DNA of 64,000 bases, from NCBI RefSeq assembly GCF_000426345.1, contig NZ_AUFE01000013.1, forward strand, positions 62,001-126,000. The letters are read 5' to 3'. The notes under the pieces are model-generated. The model was not told the DNA's origin and did not search any database. It was given only the letters and a program-made list of their open reading frames with translations. The stretch is from Cupriavidus phytohabitans. Lineage in GTDB: Bacteria; Pseudomonadota; Gammaproteobacteria; Burkholderiales; Burkholderiaceae. A program made the position numbers and the translations under genes. How positions within the stretch are numbered: position 1 is the stretch's first letter; every line of letters starts with the position of its first letter. This document shows, in pieces, positions 17,179 through 25,624 of this stretch.

Positions 17179-18519
17179 TCAAGCGTTCTGTGCGCCGGCC
17201 TTGATCTTGAAGCCGTCGGCATATGCCTTCGGGTCCTTGGTGGCATCCCAGACCACGCCGTCGATCAGCTTCGCGGTGCGGAAGTCGCTCTTGGGCAGGG
17301 GCACCTGCGCCGCGGTGGCGGCCTGCCTGAAGATGTCGATGCGGTTGACCTGCCTGGCCACGGCGAGGTAGTCGGGATGATCCTTCAGCAGGCCCCAGCG
17401 CTTGTGCTGGGTCAGGAACCACATGCCATCCGACAGGAACGGATAGTTGGCGCTGCCGTCCTGGTAGAACTTCATCGCATCGGGATCGTCCCAGGTCTTG
17501 CCCAGGCCGTTGCTGTAGCGCCCGAGCATGCGGTCCAGGATGATGTCCATGTCGGTGTTGACGTAGGACTTGGCGGCGATGGTCTCGGCGGTCTTGCGGC
17601 GGTTGGAGGCCGAAGCGTCGATGAACTTCGATGCTTCCAGCACCGCGGCCACCATCGCGCGCGCGGTGTTGGGGTACTTCTGCACGAATTCCGCCGTGGT
17701 GCCGAGCGTCTTCTCCGGATGGTTCTTCCAGATCGACTGCGTGGTCTCGGCGGTAAAGCCGATCTTGTCGGCGATGGCGCGCGCGCCCCAGGGCTCGCCC
17801 ACGCAGAAGCCGTCCATGTTGCCCACGCGCATGTTGGCCACCATCTGCGGCGGCGGCACGGTGATGGCCTTGGCGTCCTGCATCGGGTTGATGCCGTTGG
17901 CAGCGAGCCAGTAGTACAGCCACATCGCATGCGTGCCGGTGGGGAAGGTCTGCGCGAAGGTGTAGTCGCGCTTTTCCTTGACCATCAGCGCCTTCAGGCT
18001 GGCGCCGTCGCGCACGCCTTTTTCGGCCAGCTTCGACGACAGCGTGATGGCCTGGCCATTGTGGTTCAGGCTCATCAGCACCGCCATGTCTTTCCTGGGG
18101 CCGCCGATGCCGAGCTGCACGCCGTAGATCAGGCCGTACAGCACGTGCGCGGCGTCGAGTTCGCCGTTGACCAGCTTGTCGCGCACGCCGGCCCACGAGG
18201 CTTCCTTGGTCGGCGTGATCTTGATGCCGTATTTCTTGTCGAGGCCAAGCGTGGACGCCATGACCACTGAAGCGCAGTCGGTCAGCGGGATGAAGCCGAT
18301 GCGCACGTCGGTCTTCTCGGGGGCGTCCGAGCCCGCCGCCCACGCCCCGGCGCGCACCAGCGGGTCGACCAGCGTCATCACGCTGGCGCCGGCGATGGTT
18401 GCCAGCGCGCGGCGGCGGCCGCTGCTGGCCGGCACCGCGTCGGCAGCGGCCGCCGAGGCGGCTTCAGAGGCGTTCACCGCCGCGTGCAGCGGCTTGGCAA
18501 TCCTGAGGCGAGAGGGCAT
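17179..18519 (-). CDS. nrtA: Nitrate ABC transporter substrate-binding protein (Tat-exported)
   Basis: 446 residues of the NrtA/CmpA type. The N-terminus carries a twin-arginine motif (SGRRRALATIAGASVMTLV), then VRIGFIPLTDCASVVMASTLGLDKKYGIKITPTKEASW, typical of NrtA. KEKRDYTFAQTFPTGTHAMWLYYWLAANG and VGNMDGFCVGEPWGARA are also family hallmarks. Bicarbonate (CmpA) is the main alternative substrate, but the nasT gene and ANTAR leader favour nitrate. GGAG lies 8 nt before the ATG, directly behind the U-tract of a leader terminator. Confidence 0.9.
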   Translation of the reverse strand: MPSRLRIAKPLHAAVNASEAASAAAADAVPASSGRRRALATIAGASVMTLVDPLVRAGAWAAGSDAPEKTDVRIGFIPLTDCASVVMASTLGLDKKYGIKITPTKEASWAGVRDKLVNGELDAAHVLYGLIYGVQLGIGGPRKDMAVLMSLNHNGQAITLSSKLAEKGVRDGASLKALMVKEKRDYTFAQTFPTGTHAMWLYYWLAANGINPMQDAKAITVPPPQMVANMRVGNMDGFCVGEPWGARAIADKIGFTAETTQSIWKNHPEKTLGTTAEFVQKYPNTARAMVAAVLEASKFIDASASNRRKTAETIAAKSYVNTDMDIILDRMLGRYSNGLGKTWDDPDAMKFYQDGSANYPFLSDGMWFLTQHKRWGLLKDHPDYLAVARQVNRIDIFRQAATAAQVPLPKSDFRTAKLIDGVVWDATKDPKAYADGFKIKAGAQNA

Positions 18520-18533
18520 TGCGAAACTCCAAG

Positions 18534-18591
18534 AAAAAAGCGTCCCCGTCCGTGGCCGGCTTCGCCAGAAGTCCGTACGGTGCAGGGACGC
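18534..18591 (-). terminator. Leader terminator (attenuator) in front of nrtA
   Basis: On the minus strand GCGTCCC (18591-18585) pairs with GGGACGC (18546-18540), enclosing a further structured GC-rich stretch, and is followed by six U (18539-18534). The nrtA ribosome binding site begins 4 nt later. A terminator in this position would stop transcription before nrtA unless antitermination occurs. Confidence 0.8.
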
Positions 18592-18610
18592 CGTTGTCCA
18601 TGGCGTGACG

Positions 18611-18663
18611 CAGCCTGCGTTGGCTGTGTCCGCCTAAATTGTGATCGGCCGCCGTTGGCCGAT
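18611..18663 (-). promoter_or_regulatory. Two-hairpin ANTAR-target RNA motif in the nrtA leader
   Basis: Read on the minus strand, hairpin 1 (18663-18644) is a 7-bp stem AUCGGCC/GGCCGAU closed by the hexaloop AACGGC. Hairpin 2 (18626-18611) is a 5-bp stem CAGCC/GGCUG closed by AACGCA. Both loops have A at position 1 and G at position 4, the known requirement for ANTAR-domain proteins. The second hairpin is 19 nt upstream of the attenuator stem. NasT, an ANTAR protein, is encoded immediately upstream, so it is the likely antiterminator. Confidence 0.82.
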
Positions 18664-18813
18664 GCGTGCATATCGCAAGGCGTGTGCCAGCCTGTGCGGT
18701 GCAGCATTTCAGGGCGGCGCCGTGCCGATGGAGTGACGCTTCTGAACGAAATGAGCGAACGCGGTGCGTGCGCCGGCTGCGCTGCCGCATCCCGGGGCAG
18801 TGTCGCGGGGGGC

Positions 18814-18857
18814 GGTGCGGGGACGGTGCGGGGACGGTGCGTGGGCGGTGCGTGGAC
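18814..18857. repeat. Four tandem copies of an 11-bp repeat
   Basis: GGTGCGGGGAC occurs twice exactly, then as GGTGCGTGGGC and GGTGCGTGGAC. The array lies in the 420-bp gap between nasT and nrtA, between the nasT stop and the hairpin leader. It could hold regulator sites or simply be slippage-prone DNA. Confidence 0.85.
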
Positions 18858-18939
18858 GGCTCGATTTGGGGCGGCGCCAGGATCCTGCCCTGCACCAGCC
18901 TCGGGCTGGCGCGCCCCGTGGCTGGCAGGTGGGTGGGCG

Positions 18940-19578
18940 TCAGCCCATCACGTCGATCACGCGCTGGGCGGCATCGACCAGCTTCAGCCCACGCTCCATC
19001 GCCATGCTGCGCAGACGCTTGTAGGCCTCGTCCTCGCTGATGCCGCGCGCCTGCATCAGCAGGCCCTTGGCGCGCTCGACCACCTTGCGCTCGGCCAGCT
19101 TGAGGCGGGTGGCGTCGAGCTCGGCGCGCAGCTGCTGGTCCAGCTCGAAGCGGGCGTAGGCGACGTCGAGCACCGTCTTGACGCGCTCGGCGCGCAGGCC
19201 ATCGACGATATAGGCCGTGATACCCGCCGACAGCGCGGCCTTGATGCGCTGGCTGTCATCGTTGTCGGTGAACAGCACGATGGGCCGCGGGGCATGCTGG
19301 GTCGAGACGCAGACGTGCTCGATGGTGTCGCGCGCGGCCGATTCCGAGGCGATGATCAGCATGTCGGGCTGGGTGGCGGTGATCACGTCCGGCAAGTGCA
19401 GGTCGGCGTCGACGATCTGGATCTCGCTGAAGCCGGCGCTGACCAGTCCGTTGCGGATGGTTTCGACGTTAAGCGGATTGGCGTCAAGGGGATCGCGCAC
19501 CAGCAGGATACGCAACGTCCTGCCGGCGGCGGCGGGGGCTGGCGTCGATGGTGATGGGGGCGGATGGCGTCGGGTCAT
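18940..19578 (-). CDS. nasT: NasT-like response regulator with ANTAR RNA-binding domain
   Basis: 212 residues. A Pro-rich head precedes a receiver-like domain ([20 protein letters not shown] to about residue 145) and a C-terminal ANTAR domain: [31 protein letters not shown]. NasT relieves transcription termination in nitrate assimilation leaders. Where a phosphoacceptor Asp is expected, this protein reads [13 protein letters not shown], so the acceptor seems replaced by Ala. No nasS gene, the nitrate-sensing partner usually next to nasT, is visible nearby. The start at 19578 is the only ATG near the domain. Confidence 0.88.
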   Translation of the reverse strand: MTRRHPPPSPSTPAPAAAGRTLRILLVRDPLDANPLNVETIRNGLVSAGFSEIQIVDADLHLPDVITATQPDMLIIASESAARDTIEHVCVSTQHAPRPIVLFTDNDDSQRIKAALSAGITAYIVDGLRAERVKTVLDVAYARFELDQQLRAELDATRLKLAERKVVERAKGLLMQARGISEDEAYKRLRSMAMERGLKLVDAAQRVIDVMG

Positions 19579-19809
19579 GGCTTCATTCTGTTGCAGTGCG
19601 CCATGCAAGATTCGCGCCGGGTGCGAGGCGGTCCACGCCGCACTGCCATGGTGCAGCGCGCCTGGATTCATTGTATGCCGTCGTACGCAGGCTACCGCGT
19701 GCGGTGTATCCTGTTGCCCTGCCGCGCCGGGGGCGTCTGCTGGCGACGCCGCGACGCACACCCCGCATCCCGTGCCGCGGAACCAATCAGAAAAAGTCTG
19801 GAGAGATGC

Positions 19810-20511
19810 ATGACCGAATTCGTGTTCGCCCCGCCGGCTCCTGTTGGCGTGCCGGTGCGTGGCAGCGACGCTAGCTTCCCGGTCCGCCGCGTGTACTGCG
19901 TCGGCCGCAACTATGCTGCCCATGCCCGCGAAATGGGCTCGGACCCCGACCGCGAGCCGCCGTTCTTCTTCTGCAAGCCGTCCGACGCGGTCAGCTACGT
20001 CGCCGACGGCACCGAAGGCGCGTTCCCGTACCCGCCGGGCACCAGCAACTGCCACTATGAAGTGGAGCTGGTGGTGGCGATCGGCACGGGCGGGCGCGAC
20101 ATCCCGGTGGAAAGCGCCGCGCAGCACGTGTTCGGCTACGCCGTGGGCCTCGACATGACCCGCCGCGACCTGCAGAACGAATCCAAGAAGACCGGCCGCC
20201 CCTGGGAGACCGGCAAGGCCTTCGACAAGTCGGCGCCGATCGGCCCGATCGTGCCGGTCTCGGCCATCGGCCACCCGCAGAAGGGCGAGGTGACGCTGTC
20301 GGTCAACGGCGCGGAAAAGCAGCGCGGTGACCTGTCCGACCTGATCTGGTCGGTGCCGGAGATGGTGTCGTACCTGTCGAAACTGTTCGAACTGCAGCCG
20401 GGCGACCTGATCTTCAGCGGCACGCCCGAAGGCGTGGGCCCGGTGGTCAAGGGCGATGTCATGCAATGCCACGTCGGCGGCGTGGGCGATCTCACCATCA
20501 AGGTAGTCTGA
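19810..20511 (+). CDS. Fumarylacetoacetate hydrolase family protein (fumarylpyruvate-hydrolase-like)
   Basis: 233 residues with the FAH fold. [17 protein letters not shown] opens the domain, [11 protein letters not shown] supplies two metal-ligand glutamates, and [10 protein letters not shown] supplies the aspartate. [11 protein letters not shown] near the C-terminus is also conserved. Members of this length hydrolyse acylpyruvates such as fumarylpyruvate. The next gene, 4 bp downstream, is a zeta-class GST isomerase, so the pair may act at the end of gentisate or tyrosine/homogentisate degradation. Ring-cleavage genes are not in the window. Confidence 0.85.
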   Translation: MTEFVFAPPAPVGVPVRGSDASFPVRRVYCVGRNYAAHAREMGSDPDREPPFFFCKPSDAVSYVADGTEGAFPYPPGTSNCHYEVELVVAIGTGGRDIPVESAAQHVFGYAVGLDMTRRDLQNESKKTGRPWETGKAFDKSAPIGPIVPVSAIGHPQKGEVTLSVNGAEKQRGDLSDLIWSVPEMVSYLSKLFELQPGDLIFSGTPEGVGPVVKGDVMQCHVGGVGDLTIKVV

Positions 20512-20515
20512 TCCG

Positions 20516-21163
20516 ATGCTCAAGCTTTACAGCTACTTCCGCAGTTCGGCCTCGTTCCGCGTGCGCATCGCGCTGGAACTGAAAGGGCTGCCGTACGAAT
20601 ACGTGCCGGTGCACCTGCTCAAGGACGGCGGCCAGCAGCTCAAGCCAGAATTCCGCGCGGTGAACCCGGACGGCCTGGTGCCGGCGCTGGCCGACGACGG
20701 CAACGTGCTGCAGCAATCGCTGGCCATCGTCGAGTACCTGGACGAAGTCCATCCCGAGCCCAAGCTGCTGCCCGGCACGGCGCTGGACCGCGCCTATGTG
20801 CGCGGGCTGGCGCAGGAAATCGCGTGCGAGATCCATCCGCTGAACAACCTGCGCGTGCTGAAATACCTGAAGCACAAGGTAGGCGTGACCGATGAGGTCA
20901 AGGACGCATGGTACCGCCACTGGATCGAGCTGGGCTTCGAGTCGCTGCAGGCCAACCTGGCGCGCGCCGGCAAGGCGGGGCGATTCTGCCTTGGCGATAC
21001 GCCGACGCTGGCCGATGTCTGCCTGGTGCCGCAGGTGTTCAACGCGCAGCGCTTCAATGTCGACGTGAGCCGCTATCCGACGATCGCGAAGATCTATGAG
21101 GCGTGCATGGAGATGGAGGCATTCCAGAAGGCGGAGCCGAAGTCGCAGCCGGACGCGGAATAA
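20516..21163 (+). CDS. maiA: Maleylacetoacetate (or maleylpyruvate) isomerase, zeta-class GST
   Basis: 215 residues. LYSYFRSSASFRVRIALELKGLPYEYVPVHL is the zeta GST N-terminal domain with the SSxSxRVR glutathione site. NPDGLVPAL and QQSLAIVEYLDE complete it, and the helical C-terminal domain ends with FCLGDTPTLADVCLVPQV. It isomerises the cis double bond of maleylacetoacetate or maleylpyruvate to the trans form, which the preceding hydrolase cleaves. The gap between the genes is 4 bp. A strong terminator follows. Confidence 0.88.
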   Translation: MLKLYSYFRSSASFRVRIALELKGLPYEYVPVHLLKDGGQQLKPEFRAVNPDGLVPALADDGNVLQQSLAIVEYLDEVHPEPKLLPGTALDRAYVRGLAQEIACEIHPLNNLRVLKYLKHKVGVTDEVKDAWYRHWIELGFESLQANLARAGKAGRFCLGDTPTLADVCLVPQVFNAQRFNVDVSRYPTIAKIYEACMEMEAFQKAEPKSQPDAE

Positions 21164-21181
21164 GCATTCGCACTCGCAAGC

Positions 21182-21211
21182 AAAACGCCCCGGTCAATGC
21201 CGGGGCGTTTT
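21182..21211. terminator. Bidirectional intrinsic terminator
   Basis: AAAACGCCCCGG and its perfect complement (12-bp arms) around the loop TCAATG, with T-runs on both sides. It separates convergent maiA and ftsY. Confidence 0.93.
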
Positions 21212-21226
21212 TGTCTGATAGCCGTA

Positions 21227-22357
21227 TCAGCCCAGCAGCGCTTCGGCGAACTCCTCCGCCTTGAACGGCTGCAGGTCCTCCACCTTCTCGCCCACGCCGA
21301 TGAAGTACACCGGCACCGGGCGCTGGCGCGCGATCGCCGCCAGGATGCCGCCCTTGGCAGTCCCATCCAGCTTGGTCACGATCAGGCCGGTCAGTCCCAG
21401 CGCATCATCGAAGGCCCGCGTCTGCTGCAGCGCGTTCTGGCCGGTATTGGCGTCGATCACCAGCAGCACCTCATGCGGCGCGGTCGGCATGGCCTTGCTG
21501 ATGACGCGCTTGACCTTCTTCAGCTCCTCCATCAGGTGCAGCTGCGTCGGCAGGCGGCCGGCGGTATCGGCCATCACGATGTCGATGCCGCGCGCCTTGG
21601 CCGCATTGACCGCGTCGAAGATCACCGCCGCGGGGTCGCCGCTTTCCTGCGCCACCACGGTGACATTGTTGCGCTCGCCCCAGATCGACAGTTGTTCGCG
21701 CGCGGCGGCGCGGAAGGTGTCGCCGGCGGCCAGCAGCACCTTCTGGTCGTAGCGCTGGAAATGCTTGCACAGCTTGCCGATGCTGGTGGTCTTGCCGGCG
21801 CCGTTGACGCCCGCGATCATCATTACCAGCGGCTGCTCGCGGCCCAGCGCCATGGTCTTTTCCAGCGGGCGCAGCAGGTCGGTCAGCAGTGTCTTGAGCG
21901 CGGCCTTGACGCCTTCTGCCGACTCGATGCGCTCGGACCTGACCCGCTTGCGCAGCTCGGCCACCAGGTATTCGGTGGCTTCCACGCCGGCATCTGCCAT
22001 CAGCAGCGCGGTCTCCAGCTCCTCGAACAGCGCCTCGTCGACCTTGACGCCGACGAACAGCGTGCCGATGTTGCGGCTGGTCTTGGACAGGCCAGTGCGC
22101 AGCCGGTGCATCCATCCCTGCCGGGCTTCGGCGCTGGTGGCGGGTGGAGGGACCAGTTCAAGCGTTTCGATGGCGGGGGCCGGTGCGGACGCCACGGGGG
22201 CCGGCGCCGGGGGCGGCACCTGGGCGGGAACCGGAGTCGGCGTCGGGACCGGAACGGAGGCGGGGACCGGGGCAGGCGCGGGGGTGGGCGCAGGCGTAGG
22301 GGCTGGCGTCTCGACGGACGCGGGCTCGGCCTTGCGCTTCTTCCAGAAACTAAACAT
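21227..22357 (-). CDS. ftsY: Signal recognition particle receptor FtsY
   Basis: 376 residues. The acidic A domain of other FtsY proteins is replaced by a Pro/Ala/Val-rich stretch (about residues 15-70). The NG GTPase domain follows, with G1 GVNGAGKTTSIGKL, RAAAREQLSIWGERN, G3 DTAGRLPTQ, and G4 TKLDGTAKGG. It docks ribosome-SRP complexes to the inner membrane. It is divergent from the M16 peptidase genes, with 227 bp between them. Confidence 0.95.
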   Translation of the reverse strand: MFSFWKKRKAEPASVETPAPTPAPTPAPAPVPASVPVPTPTPVPAQVPPPAPAPVASAPAPAIETLELVPPPATSAEARQGWMHRLRTGLSKTSRNIGTLFVGVKVDEALFEELETALLMADAGVEATEYLVAELRKRVRSERIESAEGVKAALKTLLTDLLRPLEKTMALGREQPLVMMIAGVNGAGKTTSIGKLCKHFQRYDQKVLLAAGDTFRAAAREQLSIWGERNNVTVVAQESGDPAAVIFDAVNAAKARGIDIVMADTAGRLPTQLHLMEELKKVKRVISKAMPTAPHEVLLVIDANTGQNALQQTRAFDDALGLTGLIVTKLDGTAKGGILAAIARQRPVPVYFIGVGEKVEDLQPFKAEEFAEALLG

Positions 22358-22584
22358 TGGGGAATGGAGTCAATACCGGGGCCGATACCCTGGTGGCACA
22401 TTGCCGGCAGGCGACCGGTTAATAATCAAGGGCTTACGCTGACATCGCGAAGGTCGGGGAGAACCCGTTGTGGTCCCGGCCGGCGATTGCGTATAGTTCG
22501 CTACATCAGTTCGCTACATGGCTGATCCGCGCGCGCATGCTGCCCGCGCGGATCGATCGGCAAAATTCTAGCAGACGGGGTCGC

Positions 22585-24135
22585 ATGAACCATTGCGCTG
22601 TCCTGACCGCGGCGGGCGCCGAAGGTGCCCAAGCACGCATCCAACGGCACTGCCAGCCTACCTCCTCAACACTTCCGGCCGGCGCCGCGCGCCTGGTGCG
22701 GCGCATCGTTCCGGCTCTGGTCCCGGCGTTGCTGCTGGGCCTGCTGCCCTGGTCGTTGCCGGCCGGCGCGCAAGGCGTGGTCGGATCGCCGATGCCTTCC
22801 GCGCAGACCGCCCCCGCCGGCGCCACCGCGCATGGCACCACCGAGTACCGGCTCTCCAACGGCCTGCGGCTGATCGTCAAGGAAGACCACCGGGCGCCCA
22901 CGGTGGCGCACCAGATCTGGTACCGCGTCGGCGGCATCGACGAGGTCAGCGGCACCACGGGCGTGGCTCACATGCTCGAGCACATGATGTTCAAGGGCAC
23001 GCCTAAGGTCGGCGTGGGCGAGTTTTCCAAGCAGGTGGCGGCACTGGGCGGGCGCGAGAACGCCCTGACCAACCGCGACTTCACCATGTACTACCAGCAG
23101 GTCGGCAAGCAGTACCTGCCGAAGATGATGGAGCTGGAGGCCGACCGCATGGCCAATCTCATTATCAAGAAAGACGAGTTCGACCGCGAGATGAAGGTGG
23201 TGATGGAAGAGCGCCGCCTGCGCACCGACGACTCCTCCCGCGGCACCGTCTACGAGCAACTGCTCGCCACCGTCTATACCGCCGCGGCGTACCGCCATCC
23301 GGTGATCGGCTGGATGGATGACCTGGTCAACATGCGCGTCGAAGACGTCAAGGACTGGTACCGCCTGTGGTACGTGCCGAACAACGCGATGGTGATCGTC
23401 ACCGGCGACGTCAAGGCCGAGGAGGTGCGCGCGCTCGCCGAGCGCTACTACGGCAAGCTCAGGCCGCGTACGCTGCCGCTGCGCAAGGACCAGGAAGAGC
23501 CGGAGCAGAAGGGCATCAAGCGCATCTGGGTCAAGGCACCGGCCGAGAACCAGTACATGGTGATGGCCTACAAGGTGCCGCGGCTGCGCGATGTCGAGAA
23601 GGACGTCGACCCCTACGCGCTGGAAGTCCTGGCGGCCGTGCTCAACGGCTACGACAACGCGCGCCTGACGCGCGAGCTGGTGCGTGAGCAGCGCCTGGCC
23701 GACGACGTCAACGTCGGCTACGACAGCATCAACCGCGGCGAGTCGCTGTTCGTCCTCGACGGCACGCCAGCGACCGGCCACAGCACCGACGAGATCGAGC
23801 GCGCGCTGCGCGCCGAGATCCAGCGCATCGCCAAGGAAGGGGTCTCGCCGGAAGAGCTCAAGCGGGTCAAGGCGCAGGTGGTGGCCGGGCAGATCTACAA
23901 GCGCGATTCGGTGTTCGGGCAAGGCATGGAGATCGGCGTATCCGAGATTTCTGATATCTCGTGGCGCCAGATCGACCGTATGCTCGACAAGATCAAGGCC
24001 GTCACGCCGGCGCAGGTGCAGGCCGTCGCCGCCAGGTATTTCAACGACGACAACCTGACCGTGGCCACGCTGCTGCCGCAGCCGATCGATCCGAACAAGC
24101 CCAAGACCCAGGCCCCGTCGGGCCTGCGCCACTGA
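22585..24135 (+). CDS. M16 family zinc peptidase (catalytic subunit)
   Basis: 516 residues. An N-terminal hydrophobic segment (VPALVPALLLGLLPWSLPAGAQG) indicates export. The inverted zinc motif HMLEH is present near residue 131, with the third-ligand glutamate expected in the VMEERR helix. The domain then continues with YRHPVIGWMDDL and WYVPNNAMVIVTGDV. The start at 22585 was chosen because it gives a complete signal region; the frame is open from 22468. It forms a pair with the next gene, 3 bp downstream. Confidence 0.88.
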   Translation: MNHCAVLTAAGAEGAQARIQRHCQPTSSTLPAGAARLVRRIVPALVPALLLGLLPWSLPAGAQGVVGSPMPSAQTAPAGATAHGTTEYRLSNGLRLIVKEDHRAPTVAHQIWYRVGGIDEVSGTTGVAHMLEHMMFKGTPKVGVGEFSKQVAALGGRENALTNRDFTMYYQQVGKQYLPKMMELEADRMANLIIKKDEFDREMKVVMEERRLRTDDSSRGTVYEQLLATVYTAAAYRHPVIGWMDDLVNMRVEDVKDWYRLWYVPNNAMVIVTGDVKAEEVRALAERYYGKLRPRTLPLRKDQEEPEQKGIKRIWVKAPAENQYMVMAYKVPRLRDVEKDVDPYALEVLAAVLNGYDNARLTRELVREQRLADDVNVGYDSINRGESLFVLDGTPATGHSTDEIERALRAEIQRIAKEGVSPEELKRVKAQVVAGQIYKRDSVFGQGMEIGVSEISDISWRQIDRMLDKIKAVTPAQVQAVAARYFNDDNLTVATLLPQPIDPNKPKTQAPSGLRH

Positions 24136-24138
24136 GGA

Positions 24139-25536
24139 ATGACGATGTCCCAGTCCGCCACTTCATTCAACGCGCGGCCCCGCACGCTGCGCGCGCTGGC
24201 CGGCGCGGCGCTCGGCGCCGCCATGCTGCTGGCCGCGCAGCTGGCCCAGGCCGCGATCCCGATCGAGCACTGGACCGCGTCCACCGGCGCGCGCGTGTAC
24301 TTTGTCCACAGCCCGTCGATCCCTATGCTCGACGTCAATATCGACTTCGATGCCGGCAGCCGCTACGACCCGCCGGGCAAGGCCGGGCTGGCGACGCTGA
24401 CGGCGGCGCTGCTGGACAAGGGCGCGGCCGCGCAGGACGGCCAGCCGGCACGCGACGAGGCGCAGATCGCCGACGGTTTCGCCGATACCGGAGCCGCTTT
24501 CGGCGGCGCGGCGGGCGGCGACCGCGGCGGCATCGGGCTGCGCACGTTGACCGCGCAACCCGAGCTGGACCAGTCGGTGGCGCTGGCCGCGCAGCTGATC
24601 AAGGCGCCGAGCTACCCCGACGCTGTGGTCGGGCGCGAGAAGCAGCGCCTGATCACCGCCATCCGCGAGGCCGACACCAAGCCGGGAGTGATCGCCGACA
24701 AGGCGCTGTCCAAGGCCATGTACCCGGACCATCCCTACGGCATTGCGGCCACGCCGGAGAGCGTGCAGTCGATCACGCGCGATGACATCACCAAATTCTG
24801 GCGTGACAACTACGGCGCGCAGAGCGCGGTGGTGACACTGATCGGCGCGATCGACCGCAAGCAGGCCGAAGCCCTTGCCGAGCGGCTTACGCGCGGGCTG
24901 CCGCAGGGCGGTGCCGCCCCGGCGCTGCCACAGGTGAAGCTCAACATCCCGGCCAGCGAGCAGCGCCTGCCGCATCCGGCGCAGCAATCGAGCGTGGCCA
25001 TCGGCCAGCCGTCGATCGCGCGCGGCGACCCTGACTACTTCGCGCTGCTGGTGGGCAACTACGTGCTCGGCGGCGGCGGCTTCAGTTCGCGCCTGACCGA
25101 CGAGGTGCGCGAGAAGCGGGGCCTGACCTACGGTGTCGACAGCTACTTCGCTCCGTCGAAGCAGGCTGGGCCGTTCGGCATCAGCCTGCAGACCAAGAAA
25201 GCGCAGACCGACGAGGCGCTGGCGCTGGTGCGCCAGGTGCTGGCGCGCTTTGTCGCCGAAGGGCCGACCGAGAAGGAGCTGCGCGCGGCAAAGGACAACC
25301 TGATCAACGGCTTCCCGCTGCGCATCGACAACAACCGCAAGCTGCTGACCAATGTCGCCAATATCGGCTGGTACGGGCTGCCGCTGGACTACCTCGACAC
25401 CTGGACCGCGCAGGTCGGCAAGGTCACGCGTGAGCAGGTCAGGGCGGCCTTCCAGCGCCATGTGCGTCCGGACGGCATGGCCACGGTGATCGTCGGCGGT
25501 CCGGTCGGCAGTACGCCCACGGCATCGCGCCAGTGA
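24139..25536 (+). CDS. M16 family peptidase, non-zinc partner subunit
   Basis: 465 residues with signal peptide (LRALAGAALGAAMLLAAQLAQA). The zinc motif is absent: the equivalent helix reads GLATLTAALLDKGAA. The C-terminal half keeps the substrate-binding Arg/Tyr signature (VREKRGLTYGVDSYF). Such proteins pair with a zinc-bearing M16 partner, as in mitochondrial processing peptidase and bacterial two-subunit forms. The gap to the catalytic partner is 3 bp. The substrate is unknown. Confidence 0.86.
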   Translation: MTMSQSATSFNARPRTLRALAGAALGAAMLLAAQLAQAAIPIEHWTASTGARVYFVHSPSIPMLDVNIDFDAGSRYDPPGKAGLATLTAALLDKGAAAQDGQPARDEAQIADGFADTGAAFGGAAGGDRGGIGLRTLTAQPELDQSVALAAQLIKAPSYPDAVVGREKQRLITAIREADTKPGVIADKALSKAMYPDHPYGIAATPESVQSITRDDITKFWRDNYGAQSAVVTLIGAIDRKQAEALAERLTRGLPQGGAAPALPQVKLNIPASEQRLPHPAQQSSVAIGQPSIARGDPDYFALLVGNYVLGGGGFSSRLTDEVREKRGLTYGVDSYFAPSKQAGPFGISLQTKKAQTDEALALVRQVLARFVAEGPTEKELRAAKDNLINGFPLRIDNNRKLLTNVANIGWYGLPLDYLDTWTAQVGKVTREQVRAAFQRHVRPDGMATVIVGGPVGSTPTASRQ

Positions 25537-25624
25537 TGCAATCGCCGCACGGCGCAGGGTGGCCTATGCGCGCCGCCCCACGCGCTAGTGCGGCGAACCG
25601 GCCCGCAGGCTCTACAATCACGGG

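Noticed and set aside
16199..18343. 714-codon frame that would fuse nrtA and the permease
   Set aside because: The part upstream of 17122 is an out-of-frame reading of nrtA; the permease has its own GTG start with AAGGAG.
18814..18857. CRISPR array
   Set aside because: The repeats are 11 bp, directly adjacent and without spacers; no cas genes are nearby.
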